Shown: piece after piece, positions 1 to 11,626 of the stretch | How positions within the stretch are numbered: position 1 is the first letter of the stretch | How the letters are laid out: the number at the start of each line of letters is the position of its first letter | Source of the DNA: Gonapodya prolifera JEL478 | Taxonomy: Eukaryota; Monoblepharomycota; Monoblepharidomycetes; Monoblepharidales; Gonapodyaceae | DNA length: 64,000 nt | Direction of reading: 5' to 3' | Assembly: GCA_001574975.1 (NCBI GenBank) | Contig: KQ965733.1 | Span: 685,012-749,011, forward strand | Translations under genes and position numbers: made by a program | Notes under the pieces: generated by a model | Database searches by the model: none | What the model was told of the DNA's origin: nothing | The model's input: the letters and a program-made list of their open reading frames with translations, nothing else

Positions 1-338
1 CGTGAGCAAGCGGACCAGCTAACTAACTTGCGAGAGTAGAATCACACTCCGCGATTTGTTGCTCAGCCAGGACAACTACAGCAGCAAGTGCGCCAGCGTC
101 AGCAACAATCACGTGCAGCCGTTTCCACCAAAGACAAGTAGAAAACGAAGGAAAGGAAGGAAGAAAGAGGGACCATCATAACACATGAGCCGTGGTCACG
201 CGACCGCAGTGCCAAGCTCACTCACCGCACCCCTTCCCTCCTGAATTCCCGTAGAGGGAATCCACCTCCCACGCCACAATCCTGCGCATTCCCCCCCACC
301 CGGTATTTCCCCCCCTTTTCCCCTCCTTGACAGACACG
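1..338. other. Left-edge non-coding stretch / ankyrin gene promoter region
   Basis: No credible coding exon is visible here. The part nearest the ankyrin gene is C-rich (runs of C around 291-323), as in many fungal 5' untranslated regions. An open frame begins at 327 on a TTG codon, but the first ATG in that frame is at 339. Confidence 0.4.
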
Positions 339-1886
339 ATGGACATGCCCACCTCAGCACCACAATCCCGCACATTTCCCCTCCACTCGCTCCCGCCAGA
401 AGTCTTTCGCTTGGTGGCTCGCTACTGGACAGACCACCCATATGGCCTACCCACCGCAGCTCTGAGCAAATCCATTTTGCGACTTTCTGGCGACATTGCC
501 GACATTGCATCCAGGGCAGTGCGGCAAGCTGGCGGAATCACAGATGCACTGCTGCGCGAGGTCAAAGTTCGTGGATCCAGAGAACTCATAAAACGTTTGC
601 TGATGATGGGAGCAGACCCCACCATGAAATTTCCATTTTCTTCGAATTTCTGGGACAGGTCATGGTCACACTCTGCCATCGACTGGGCGTTTCGTAATCA
701 GGATATTGAAACCGTGGTGGTCTTGTTGGATACCCTCCCACTGGACGGACTTTTAAACATCAAGGATCCAGTGGGCGCCAATATCATGGAATCAACGTCT
801 TATACGCGCATAGGAGGTTCCTTCTATCTCTACATGCTCAATCGGGGCGCAACCCTGTCTCTCGAACACGTCGGCCACATATTACTGATGAATCAAAGCG
901 ATACCATCGGGGTTCTCAAGAAGAAGCTTGACGAAGCATTTTTACGCCAATGTGCCATCGCTGTGGTCCGTCGCGCTGCGGAACGTTGGATGGGCAAGCA
1001 CGAGATGGCAGTCGACACCATTCTCACCGAGTTTTCCGACGGGAGCCCGGACTTTCTCGTCGACCCCCTCATAATCGCCGTGCGCTCCCACAACTGGAAC
1101 GTAGTACACACCCTGATTAAGCACGGCGCCGGCGTGTTCCTCTCGGATGAGCAATTGATGCAAGTCCTCGCCGCCTATATCACCGAGGGCCTTACTTCCA
1201 AGACCATCGACATCATCGACTTCGTCGCGCCCGACAGAAAACCGGAATGGCTACGCTCCGCTATACTCGCCGCTGCCTCCGTGGGCAAAATCAAACCCAT
1301 TAAATTCCTCCTCGACCACGCCGCAGCGACCGCCACCTCCACTTCCCCCTCGTCCGAGTCCGGCACCACCCCTTCCGTCGATCTCCTCACCCGCGCCGCG
1401 GAGAAGGCCATCACGGCGGGCCACGACCAGGCCACCATCGTTCTCGTCCAGCGCGGGGCTGACCTTGACCGCGCGTTCGGGGGACGCACGCGCGCCCTCG
1501 CCACCGCGTGCGATAAGGGCAGCAAGGCCGTTGTCCAGGCGCTGCTCGACCTGGGATGCGACGCAGATGCGCCCGACGCGGACGGGTACACTGTGCTGGC
1601 CCGGGCTGCACGACACGGCCACATTGCCATTGTGCGGTACCTCGTTCGGCGTGGCGTGTCCGTTGATGGTCCAGATGGCGCGAAGAGGCCCCTCCAGGAG
1701 GCCGTGCGCAACCACCATGCGAACGTGGCCAAAGTGCTGTTGCAGGGCGGCGCGGATCCCGAGATGAAGGATTGCTATGGCGTGAGCGCCTTGGATGTCG
1801 CGGAGGAGTTGCATCTGGATAAAATGAAGAGGATGTTGTTGAGTGTGGGTGCGGCGCCGAAGAGCGCGTATTTTCTGAGAAAGTGA
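339..1886 (+). CDS. Ankyrin-repeat protein, single exon, 515 aa
   Basis: The N-terminal segment (SLPPEVFRLVARYW, about residues 18-31) resembles the short F-box-like helix that often precedes ankyrin repeats in chytrid proteins. Ankyrin units follow. The clearest are at about residues 370-505, with signatures such as DADGYTVLARAARHGHIAIV and GADPEMKDCYGVSALDVAEE; earlier units are divergent. Ankyrin repeats bind proteins, and no catalytic domain is visible. If the F-box-like segment is real, a substrate adaptor for ubiquitination is possible, but that is inference. There is no intron. The open frame extends 12 bases upstream on a TTG, so I chose the ATG at 339. A convergent gene ends about 230 bp downstream. 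Confidence 0.85.
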   Translation: MDMPTSAPQSRTFPLHSLPPEVFRLVARYWTDHPYGLPTAALSKSILRLSGDIADIASRAVRQAGGITDALLREVKVRGSRELIKRLLMMGADPTMKFPFSSNFWDRSWSHSAIDWAFRNQDIETVVVLLDTLPLDGLLNIKDPVGANIMESTSYTRIGGSFYLYMLNRGATLSLEHVGHILLMNQSDTIGVLKKKLDEAFLRQCAIAVVRRAAERWMGKHEMAVDTILTEFSDGSPDFLVDPLIIAVRSHNWNVVHTLIKHGAGVFLSDEQLMQVLAAYITEGLTSKTIDIIDFVAPDRKPEWLRSAILAAASVGKIKPIKFLLDHAAATATSTSPSSESGTTPSVDLLTRAAEKAITAGHDQATIVLVQRGADLDRAFGGRTRALATACDKGSKAVVQALLDLGCDADAPDADGYTVLARAARHGHIAIVRYLVRRGVSVDGPDGAKRPLQEAVRNHHANVAKVLLQGGADPEMKDCYGVSALDVAEELHLDKMKRMLLSVGAAPKSAYFLRK

Positions 1887-1980
1887 TGTTTGCGTGTGTG
1901 AGGGGGGATGAATTGCCTCAGGATATTTTGTGTTAAGATGGTGTCGTGTTGCATTTGACTGTATTTTATCACATAACCAA

Positions 1981-1986
1981 AATAAA
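1981..1986 (+). terminator. Probable poly(A) signal AATAAA of the ankyrin gene
   Basis: A canonical AATAAA lies 95 bp after the stop codon, in the convergent spacer between the ankyrin gene and the beta-lactamase-fold gene. The position is plausible, but the motif alone is weak evidence. Confidence 0.4.
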
Positions 1987-2119
1987 GTTTTTCAACATTC
2001 TGTCGTACGTCGTGACTAAAGTACTTCTTCAAGGCACCTTGCCTTGCCCACGTTGGCACCAAGAGGTACGTACACGCAACACTTTGTACACCGTCATTAC
2101 TGACCCCACAAAGCAGCAT

Positions 2120-4206
2120 TCACGCGCTCCCCGCGGCCCCCCTGACTGCATCGACGCACTTTGTCAGGGCAAGCGCAAGATCCGTGCCCCTGTTGTCCGC
2201 ACCCCTCATGGGCTGCATGAGGTTCATAACGTATGCCGACGAAGTGTGGTTCCCGAGGTCGAACTGGGCGTGCGACCCGCCGAACCCATACCATCCTTGC
2301 CATTGCCACCCGGAGCCCTTGGCGTACTCGGGGGGGAACTCAGCGGGAACGCGGAACTGCGAGGTGCGCGAGATTGGGATGTGCCGGAACAAAGTGGAGT
2401 GAGGCAGTGTCTTGACGTGACGTGACGAAAGTGCACAACTCACCCCGTCAGGACTGCGCACCCACGAGGTGCCTCCCACGCACGACTGGGTCGCGTACTG
2501 CAGGTTCAGGTCGACGACACCCTGAGCGCGGGGGTCGAGCTCGATCGATGCTTTCAAGGTCGCCTCGTCGATCAGGTTGACACCGTCGAGCGCGCCGCCC
2601 ATGGAGCACTGAGTGTAGGCCCAGGAGAGAGGATGTTAAAAACTGTTTAGAACAGCCTACAAAGACACGATCTCACCAGCGCCATCAAGCGAGCAACGGA
2701 TTTTGCGTTGGACACGGTGAACGCCGCAGGGGTCTCCCCCTTTCGCAACTCCGGGTCGTTTGCCGTAGTGTATCCCTTTGGCATCGTCGCTCCGACTTTC
2801 GCCCTTGGTTCGGTCTTATCCTTGGGTGCGTTGGCCACTGTTCACACATAAGCAAGATAAGAAACCGGCTCCTGTCTTCCAATCACCACACAACCACACA
2901 CCCAATCCCTCAATGAGCTCCTTGGTCAACACCACGGGTGCGTACCGATCCTCCAATTCGGTTGGGAAACCGCAGTAAACATCGACGCCCAGTGATTTGT
3001 TCACAGTGGACTTGAAGAAGTCTCCGTGGGAAGTACCCAGGACCCGCCGGACAACCTCGTTGAGGAACCACCCCTGCGTCACGGCGTGGTCTAGAGAGCG
3101 CAGCAGGGACAAAGTGTGGGATATGGAAAAAAACATACAATAATGAGTGAGTCTCAGCCAACAAACATATTCCCTCCGTCACGCTTCTCTCTCCTTACAT
3201 CACAAAACTCACATATTTTCTGGTATTCACCACCGAAATTGTGTGGCTGACCCGCAATCTTTTTCGCAAGGGCGTCCAAATCTGCCAGGTCCGCGATCGT
3301 CGGCAAATGAGCGTCATCCAGCCACGCGACGCCCGCCGTGTGCTGGCAGAGGTCTTTGATCTTTGACGATTGCAATAGTTAGAAAGTGGAGTATGGGAGC
3401 TCAGTGATGCGGGGGATCCATACCAGGACGTTCTCCTTCCCGCCAGCACCGAATTCAGGCCAGTACTTAGAGACGGGGTCGGAGTAGGAGAAAAGGCCTT
3501 TAGAAACACAGTGCGCGACTGTAACACCGAGCTGGAGCGGGAGGAGGGAACAAAGTGAACGTGAGTGGGTACGAATGAGCGCGTAAAAGGTGCAGTATGG
3601 TTGATATCACCAATGTTCCGAGACATCTCAGGACACAAGCACCACATTTTGTAGCGACAAAAATCAACATACCACGGCCTTTCCGCTACTCCAAATGTTG
3701 GTAAGGGACGAATCCGTGAAGGACTTGGTCTTGGCCTCATCGGCCCAGCCGCCATAAAGATTCACCACAAGCTTTCCGTCGACTTTTGCGGAGGAGTTGA
3801 AGAGTGTGAGAATGTGAATAGTAGAAGAGAAGAGTGAGAAGGTGAAGAGTACGGCAGAGCTACGTCACAAGCCCAAGCAGAGTTGACCCTCATGGGCCGC
3901 ACAGTCTCGACAAGTGATATCGTGGGGGGGCATTTGATGGTATGTTTTGGATTGCACCGTGTTGTCATTGTTAAAGACGCCTGGCCTGCTCTTTGTGACG
4001 CCGGAAGCTTCATCATCCCCTCCATAAGCCATCCGATTCCCTCCACTGGCTTCGTCCAGCGAGGCACCCAACTCACCGTACGCCGCGTAACCAGCGCCCA
4101 GCTCCTTTCCGTCATCGAAGTTTTTACGGAACACGCGCTCGACTTCTTCGTAACCGGGTGCGACGAATCCGCCAATCGGGGGTGCGGGGGTTTCGGTGGA
4201 TGTCAT
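2120..4206 (-). CDS. Serine beta-lactamase-fold (LACTB / class C esterase-like) protein, about seven exons
   Basis: The start is MTSTETPAPP at 4206. Exons read in order: GYEEVERVFRKNFDDGKELG, then VDGKLVVNLYGGWAD after an intron of about 285 bp, NIWSSGKAV, YSDPVSKYWPEFGAGGKENV, IKDLCQHTAGVAWLDDAHLP, YAPVVLTKELIEGLG, and finally GWYGFGGSHAQFDLGNH near the C-terminus. This order is that of the penicillin-binding-protein-like hydrolase family. W-S-S-G-K supplies the Ser-x-x-Lys nucleophile motif (about residues 75-78). Such proteins in fungi include esterases, and the substrate cannot be told from sequence. There is no signal peptide, so it is probably cytosolic or mitochondrial. Donor sites are GTGAGT-like. 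It is divergent from the 5-8.5 kb gene. Internal splice limits are approximate. Confidence 0.8.
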
Positions 4207-5147
4207 TTGGTTGAGAGTAAAGTAGGAGCGTTCGCTGTGGAGGTGGAAATCGGGCAGGTCGGGTGTTGCAGCCGAACAGGAGACGGTAAATTTTTGATTC
4301 CGACACGTCTCAACCAGAAAATAAAGCAGAAAAGGAATGACACGCAACGTGGGCAGATGAAAGAGAAACGTAATCGATTATGCACAGATACTGGTGCATA
4401 CTATAACAAATCTTGTCTTTTTGTGTCTTTGGAGAATTGTTCAGCCACCGAAGCTCTCATCGATATCGCAACCCATGGCCGAGCCGAAAACTTTCGGCGG
4501 CGCCTGTGAATTCGCCGACAGTGAACATAGTGAGGAGGTCTCACATGTAGCTATGAAGCAGAAGCTGAACGTCAAAAAGATTGGCGTAATTGAACTTGGC
4601 GTGCACTACATTACACTTGACGGGGTGGGTCCAAATGTGCGAACTCCGCAAACTCCGCAACGACCCACCAAACAATCGAGGATTGGAAGAGAAAGGCGCT
4701 GTTGAATTTTTACTCTTCCAAAAGAGGCCTCTTTGGTGGTAGAGGATTGAATTCATCATCAAGATTTCACGCCAAAACAAGGAATCGAGTGGACTCGTTT
4801 TACGCACGGTGAGCGGTTGCTGAAATTGGCGGCGATCGACGTGTGCAAAATGATTAACGCGGATTACTGAACTGGCTGTCACAGTAGAGCAATCCCTCGC
4901 GGGGAAGGGAAATAGAAATGGAATTAACCAATCCGGGAGATACGGAGGTAAGCAGAGACCAGCCCGCCAGGAAGTGAACGATACGAAAGCACAGAAGAGA
5001 AAAGGAAGACTAAGGGAGATAGCCTGGATGCACTGCGGCTTTGCATTCCCTCGGCAACAACCACATTGACAAGCTGCATGGGTTGTCTTCGCTCCCGCTC
5101 CCTCTCTCCTCCCACCCACATCCACATCCACACTTTCATCTCCCCAG
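4207..5147. other. Divergent intergenic region
   Basis: About 0.9 kb separates the starts of two divergent genes. A 297-codon open frame on the minus strand (4541-5434) runs through it and into the exon of the plus-strand gene. It has no recognisable domain and reads as a shadow. A first exon of the downstream gene may lie at 5028-5090, but I could not settle it. Confidence 0.4.
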
Positions 5148-8100
5148 CCAATCCACATTCCCAACGCCAACTCCCTCTTCCCGTCGATTCTCGCCAACCT
5201 CGCCAACATCAACAACCTCTCCTTCAACCCCCTCTCCCTCTCACAACGCTTCCCACCACCGGCTCCTGCGGATGACCCCGCAGCGAAAAAGGCTATCGAC
5301 GAGGCGATAAGGTCGGCGCTTGCCCTCGTCTCGCCCGTGGACAGAGAATCGGCGCAGAAGAGGGCCGTACACTCCCTCCTCGATCTCAATGTCCCTTCGT
5401 TGTCGGATACTGTCGTCGATGCGCTTAAAGACAAAGGTTAGCGTTACGTGGTGTTTGAATGGTGTCTGTATCTGCTGTAGCCTGTACGCGTGGGGCAGGT
5501 TGCCATGTACGGATAACAGAGCCCCAACACCGGGCATTGGATGGAGACAAGGACAAATGGCGGTGCTGCGCTGGCGGCGAAGGAACAGCGAGTCCTGCGA
5601 CTCTGATTGCGAATCGTCTCAGGGAAGAGACCAGTTCTTAAAGCACGTGAAAGAGGTCAATGACTAGCGGAAGGTGGTGACAACAGAAAATAGCACAGGG
5701 GAGCGGAAAGGGATGAAACGATGGCCGTACGATCTCAATCATCTCTCTACGTTTCCTCTCGTCCTTCTCAGCCCTCCTCCACACCCTCGTCCTGCAAATA
5801 TCTAGACCACCCACCACACCTCCACCTCCTGCCCCATGGTCTGACCTCTCCCCTTCTCCCGCCACGCTCGCCCCGCGCGACATCCCAGCAACCGAAGACA
5901 CGGTAGCTGCGCGCAGAGCGTACATAGCTTCGGAAATGTTGGCCACCGGAGGTGCCGCAGGACATTTTGGAGTCGCCAAGGTGTTCGGGGCGGGACGGGG
6001 TGGGGAAGTGGGTGAGTTTTCCGTGGTGGACAACTCACGGGACAAGAATGCACCAAGAGATGCTGCATGAGGACGTATGTGAGCCCCGAGTGCCGCGCAA
6101 CCAATCGAAAGCGGTGGCGAATGATCTCGTGGTTTCCGACGCATGGATTGAAGAACGATCATTTTAATCTCCAACTGTGTGTTGATTGATGCATACTCTC
6201 GCGGTGATCCCTGACGTACGCCATCCCTCCAGTTCATGCCCTGGCCCCACTCCTGCATCCATCGTCCCTCGGATCATTCCACCACCTGTCCCTTCTCCTC
6301 CCCCCCCTCATCCGGCATTCGTTTACTACAACTCTACCCGCCCTCTCCTCGCCACTCTCCTCTCTCCCGCCGCTGGCCCCCTTTTCCGAATCCGCTCCCG
6401 CTTTCCAAGGTCCCGGATCCCTCCCCAGACGACTCCTGCCCTATTTTGCTGATCAAGGCGCTGTCAGGGCCGCTGTTGTCGCATTGACATGTGGGGGTGT
6501 TGATGGGAAACACAAGGAGGTCCGAGATGCTATGGAGTCTTGGCGAGCGGAGGACGTTGTTGGAGAGGTGGGTGAACCAGAGCCGTAGAAGCCATTGATG
6601 TCGTAATCCACCCGTTCATACCCGTGTCTTCCACTTTACTCAGGCGCTCCGCCTCGTCGCATCTCCGGACTCCTCACTCTCTCTTGGTGCCGCGGAATTC
6701 ACTGTACGCTTAGCCGACGAGACGGCAAAGCTTGGGCCCATGGCACCTGGTGCAACGCTGTTTGAGCCCGCCGTAGAAAGGGCGGGCGAGTGGGTGGTGG
6801 GTGTGGTGGAGGTGAGTGGTGGGTCCGCTCAAATGTGACTCGATTGCAAACTTCTGGGTTCCGCGTAGCTTCTCACATCCAAAACTGCGTCTCCCACACA
6901 TCACCGCGCGGCGCTTCTTGTTCTTCACGGACTGACAGCGCGGCGCACTTATGAGGGTGCAGTGAAGCCCTTTACGGAGGGTGCTGGACAAGGGGGAGAT
7001 GATGACGGTGGGGCCATTGGTGGCGGGAATGATCTTGGAGGGTTAAGGGAGGCGGGTGCGTTCAAATTTTTGGATTTTGTTAGGGCTGTGGTGGTGATTG
7101 GGGTATGTACTAACTGCCCTTGTGTATGATTTGTGCTGGGGTGGCCATTTGTGGTACTCGACAGTGTTAAAGGCACTAGGCGCGCGGCTTCCGGATCTGT
7201 GTAACGCACTTCAGCTCAGCAATTTTAAAGGGGAGGTGGAGGGAAGGTGGGTGTGATTATTTGAGGTGGTTGAGAGCGCATGGATTGAAGCGATTTTTTG
7301 ATGGGGCGACACTCTTCTCTACGGCGTTGTCAGCATTGCTCTCCCGGCATACCACGTTAAGAAACCCTTCACATATCTGCGCATGCAAGTCCTCGAGATA
7401 TTGCATGAGATTGTGCGTGATCTCGCACAACGCATCGTTGAGGCCAAGACAAGAGGGGCGGAAGGCGACAAAGAAAGTGAAGCGCAGGTGCCGGACCCGT
7501 TTACCTCACTGCCGTGGAAGGTGCTGGTGAATTGGTTTTTCGAGTATAAGTGGGTTACCTTGGTTTAAATCTGATTTATCAATCCATCTTTGGGCTAAAC
7601 TTCTGCCACATGTATTTTACCAACCCGCCCCCCAACCCTGTCGCGCAACAAGGCACAACTCGCAGTATCTAAGCCTCTTCTACAAGCTTTTCCATCTCCT
7701 ACTGCATCACCCGACGTCTTCACCATCGCAACCGCACCCTTCGCTCCGCTCCGTTCTGACCAAATGCAAGCTGCTTCCGCGAGTTGTGGAGCACTTCAAC
7801 GATCGAGCATTTGCGGAGCTGAGAGGGTACATGATCCTTGTGCTCAACGAGGTGCGCCTCGGGGCCGAGAGAGAGCCGAAGGATGGATACCTCAGGAGCG
7901 TGCTTGGGAGCTTGCAGGGCTGGGAGAAGGTGGCTGAGCAACTGAGGTGGTTATGAGTGTGGTGTCAAGAAGTTATGTGTGTGGTTTGACAGTGTTCGGG
8001 CGTTTCGGATCATCAGGGCTGCCACTCAAAAGCAAGTTGCACCAGTCTACACGTTCAAGATCCCGCAGATTCCTCGTCCAGCTCCCTGGGTGGGACCAGT

Positions 8101-8452
8101 CTCTTCAGATGCTATTTCCGTCGCAGAAAAGAGGGTGGGCGATGGGAAAGGCATCGATCTTGGGTCCGATTGTGGGTATCCTTTGAATCGCAGAGAGAAA
8201 GGCTTCCTCTTCATCTACGACTCATTTCGCTATCGTTGCTCTCATACAGATGCTCTGTCGCTTGGCTTCATGCCAACACCACCACCAACCTCCCCCGCTC
8301 CCTCCACTCCCACCAAGAAGCCGCCGCCGGGGCCTGTTTTGTCGCCCGATGAGATTGCTCGAACGTTTTTGCCAGACACTGTTCTGACGGGGCAGGGGCA
8401 CGGAAAGAAGAAGGGCAAAAAGAGGGGAGGGAAAGCGGGGAAAGACACGTGA
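5148..8452 (+). CDS. Multi-exon helical protein, possibly SAPS (PP6/SIT4 regulatory subunit)-like
   Basis: At least nine exons can be followed: NSLFPSILANLANINNLSFN (5148 on), AYIASEMLATGGAAGHFGVA (5908 on), YFADQGAVRAAVVALTCGG, FTVRLADETAKLGPMAPGA, AGAFKFLDFVRAVVVIG, KKPFTYLRMQVLEILHEIV (7357 on), WKVLVNWFFEYKW, TKCKLLPRVVEHFNDRAF (7750 on), and a Lys/Gly-rich tail ending GKKKGKKRGGKAGKDT. The C-terminal half follows the pattern of SAPS proteins: a proline then an R-x-x-V-x-E-I helix, a W-F-F-E-Y-x-W segment, a K-C-x-L-x-x-R-x-x-E segment, then L-R-G-Y-M. SAPS proteins bind SIT4/PP6 phosphatase. The N-terminal half is not recognised and the start codon is unresolved, so the name is tentative. 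A generic HEAT-like protein is the alternative. Confidence 0.45.
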
Positions 8453-8496
8453 GCTGAGGGAATTTCGTGGCAACTACGGTTTCTGTGATGAACTAA

Positions 8497-8763
8497 ATGC
8501 AACGGCGCGGAACTGCCCCGCCCATCATTAGTGGGGACCTATCCTCATCCGACGTTGACACACTGACGGATTCTGACCCCGTCACTGACTCGGACTCAGA
8601 TCGGCCCTCTTCTCCCACCCCTTCTCGAACGACGACTAGTCGCCGACGGGAACAGGGAAAAGGTGCAAAGGGCCCCCAAGAAAAGGCAGGAACCGAGGAA
8701 GTGGCGGGGCGAACGGCGGTAGAGAAGAAGACGGCGAAAGGGAGACTAAATAATTCCCGATGA
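8497..8763 (+). CDS. Short low-complexity open frame, doubtful gene
   Basis: An 88-codon frame starts with an ATG 45 bp after the preceding stop. It encodes an acidic Ser/Asp-rich stretch (DTLTDSDPVTDSDSDRPSS) and then a Lys/Arg-rich one. No domain is visible. It may be a small gene, an alternative 3' exon of the preceding gene, or chance. Confidence 0.2.
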   Translation: MQRRGTAPPIISGDLSSSDVDTLTDSDPVTDSDSDRPSSPTPSRTTTSRRREQGKGAKGPQEKAGTEEVAGRTAVEKKTAKGRLNNSR

Positions 8764-9047
8764 CGAATACAGCTTGACCAGTACTCCACAAACGTATGTA
8801 CACCAGCGATCGATACCAGTTTGTTGGATGGCCCAATGTAGAAGCATAGATGTGCAGTTAGTCTTTCCTTGGATGGGACCCACACAGTTTAGATGATCGA
8901 AGACGCCCAGCCCGAATACGGAGAACGGGCCGTAGGGTTTAGGACCCAGCTGCTGCCGCGGTGTAAAAACGCCCTTCACAATTGACCGAGCACCTTCCGA
9001 AAACGCGCGGATTGAGAGTTTGATTCGACTATTAAGTGCATTCAAGG

Positions 9048-11389
9048 ATGGAACCGAAAGACGCGGCGGACGAAGTGAGTGATCGATGCTTCAGGAGTCA
9101 CCCCACAAACTAACCCCGGAGTCTGATTTCACACAACAATCTCAGTCCGATATCCCACAAACGCAAGGATGGACCGAAGAAGAGGTAAGGCACACTGCCA
9201 TCTCTCTGTTTATCTTTTCCCGAAACGAATTGTCGATCATTTCGGTCTATTATTTTACCGATCACCCTGACTTCACAGGAACGAGCAGTGATCAGAAAAC
9301 TGGACTGGAGAATCGTCTCATGGCTTGGACTTTGTTACTTTGCTTTAAACGTGAGTTGTCTAATGTTGTTGACGTCACAAGTCGAGAATTTCAAGCCGAT
9401 GAACTCAGCTTGACCGCAATAATCTGAGCAATGCAACCATAATGAATGCCGAAACGCCGGAACGCACTCTTGCCGGTGAATTGGGATTAGTTGGAAGTCA
9501 ATTTAATTGGGCGGTTTCTGTTTTCTACTGTAAGAAACTTCCTCTTCCCCTTCATTACTTTTCTAACAAGCTTTTGACTCTAGTTGGCTATATCCTTTGC
9601 GAAGTCCCCAGTGTAAGCGACTTGAACACACCGGTGAAATTTTTGATCCTGTAGTAATCGTTCGATATCAATGCAGAACCTCATGATAACGAAGGTCAGC
9701 CCATCTACATGGATTGCGAGGATCATGACAACATGGGGTATCGCAGCGGTGAGCATCTTTATTCATCAATTCAGGTTCAATAATTTTCATCTTCGGGTCC
9801 TCACAGACTTGCCTTGGGGCGGTCCAAAACTTTGCCGGGCTAGCCGCCGTGCGAGTTATCATTGGCGCAATGGAAGGAGGTTTTGCCCCTGGCACCGCGT
9901 TTTACATGGCGTTTTGGTACAAGGTTAGTATCTTGAATGCGTTTTTCTCACTCTCGATTGATATAACTCATTGTCATCACCACCGTCGTTTGATTTCTCT
10001 TTGCTGAGTAGAAATACGAACGTGAGTTAGCAAACCCCTTCTCACGCGTCATCATAACCTGAGCCAACACATTCAACCAAACACACAGTTACTGCTCGTT
10101 GGGCTTTGATGTATGCCATATCTGCGGCGCTCGCCTCATTCTCAGGGCTACTTGCATACGGGGTTGCGAACATGAATGGTTTGGGTAATCTCTCTGGTTG
10201 GCGTTGGTGAGCATTGTTGATTCAGCTTCAATCTCTGCCTTGGTCATAAGAGTTTTTTGTGACAGGTTGTTCATCCTGGAAGGACTCGTATCGGTAATTC
10301 TTGGGATCGCTACAATCTGGTGTCTTCCGGTAATTTTGACTTTCGCGAAATCATAATTGTTCAACAGAGGAGAAAACCGTGACACCACTTTAGGACTACC
10401 CACAAACCTGTTCCTTCCTCACAACTCGTGAAAAGGAGATTATCGTCGGAAGGCTTCCCCCAACGGGCCCGTCCGTGGTGGCCAAAAAGTTTGAAGTTAA
10501 GGAGGTCGTGGAGTCTTTGAAAGACTGGAGGCTGTACTCTCTAAGCTTGTCTCTCATGTTGATGTTGACGCCGGCATACGCGATAGCAACCTTCCAGCCA
10601 ACGGTCATCAAGCTCATGGGATTTGTGTCCACACAGGCACAACTGCTCAGCATTGCACCGGCACTCTTGCAGGCAATATTTGTTACAATTATGTGAGTTG
10701 GGGTCCAGATACTTTCATGCAAATGTGAATGTGATTCTGAACCGACACACTTTTGTGGCGTATTAGCAACTATTCGTCAGATAGATATCAAGAGAAGCTC
10801 TATCACGGAGTTGGTGCCCTCGTCTGCCCAACATTGGGATATTTCCTCCTCGCAACGGTACAACCCCAGCTCAGCCCGTATGGCCGATACGGTCTGCTCT
10901 TTTTGAACTGCACCTGCAACTCTTGTACGATCTTGTCTTCTTGGAGATAAGACTTTGTCAGAGCTAACCATCACCGTTTTTGGCTTAGTTGTCGCCATGT
11001 GCACTGGGTTCTCCACGATAACCACAAAAGGCTCGTCTCGTGCCGCCTTTCGAAGTGCTTTTGTTTTGACGATTGGCAACGTTGGTTAGTTATGATTCAG
11101 CCGCTTTCCGTCTTGTCAGCCAAACAAACTCTATGTCTCAGGTGGTGTTATCGGTCCTCAAATTTACCAGCCTGGTGACGCACCTTACTACGCGCACGGT
11201 CACTTGATCAATGGTGCTCTGCTAATTGCTGCCGGAATCTGTTACGGGGCGGCCGTCGTGTCCATCATTCAAGAAGGGGAATTTGTCGGCAAGAAAGCGA
11301 ACATGACAGTGGCGGAACGTGGAGGTTTGGAGATTGAGGGAGAAAAGCTCATTGATGTTTCCAAGGTCATCAACACTTCCTCCGTTTAG
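9048..11389 (+). CDS. Major facilitator permease, anion:cation symporter type (allantoate/nicotinate permease-like)
   Basis: A plasma-membrane transporter of the fungal ACS family (DAL5, TNA1, VHT1 relatives), which takes up small organic anions. About a dozen short exons begin at MEPKDAADE|gtgagt. Diagnostic segments are KLDWRIVSWLGLCYFAL (membrane span 1), NATIMN, LVGSQFNWAVSVFYC, then VGYILCEVPS + NLMITK across an intron, and RVIIGAMEGGFAPGTAFYM (span 4). Later come LTTREKEIIVGRLPP in the central loop and VLTIGNVGGVIGPQIYQ in span 11. The C-terminus is a hydrophilic tail. R-x-I-x-G-A-x-E-G-G-F-A-P is typical of the family. The substrate is not predictable from sequence. A gene-sized exon set is present with no stop inside an exon, so it looks intact. 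Confidence 0.88.
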
Positions 11390-11445
11390 TTTCAGATTAT
11401 TTTACTATTGCATACGTTACATACATGAACCATTTTGATCCACAG

Positions 11446-11451
11446 AATAAA
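11446..11451 (+). terminator. Probable poly(A) signal AATAAA of the MFS gene
   Basis: AATAAA lies 57 bp after the transporter stop codon, followed by an A-rich run and about 180 bp before the profilin start. Confidence 0.4.
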
Positions 11452-11626
11452 CATCAAAAACAAAAAAAAGAGAACGTAGTTAAGCGGAAAACAGGAAGAG
11501 AACTTCACGTCCTTGGGAGCACAGCCTTTTTGATTTTGAACTGCATTTTTGTGGTGAAAGGTCACTTGGCAATCTCCACTGTGCCGAGTGGCAACCCAAC
11601 CACAACAAACAACCCGAAATCCTGAA

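Noticed and set aside
1251-1814. 187-codon minus-strand frame
   Set aside because: Antisense shadow of the ankyrin repeats in a GC-rich third-position region.
4541-5434. 297-codon minus-strand open frame
   Set aside because: Opens across an intergenic region and antisense to an exon of the 5-8.5 kb gene; no recognisable motif and odd composition.
8746-9045. 99-codon minus frame upstream of the MFS gene
   Set aside because: Begins with TTG, has no ATG and no domain; it overlaps the likely promoter of the transporter.
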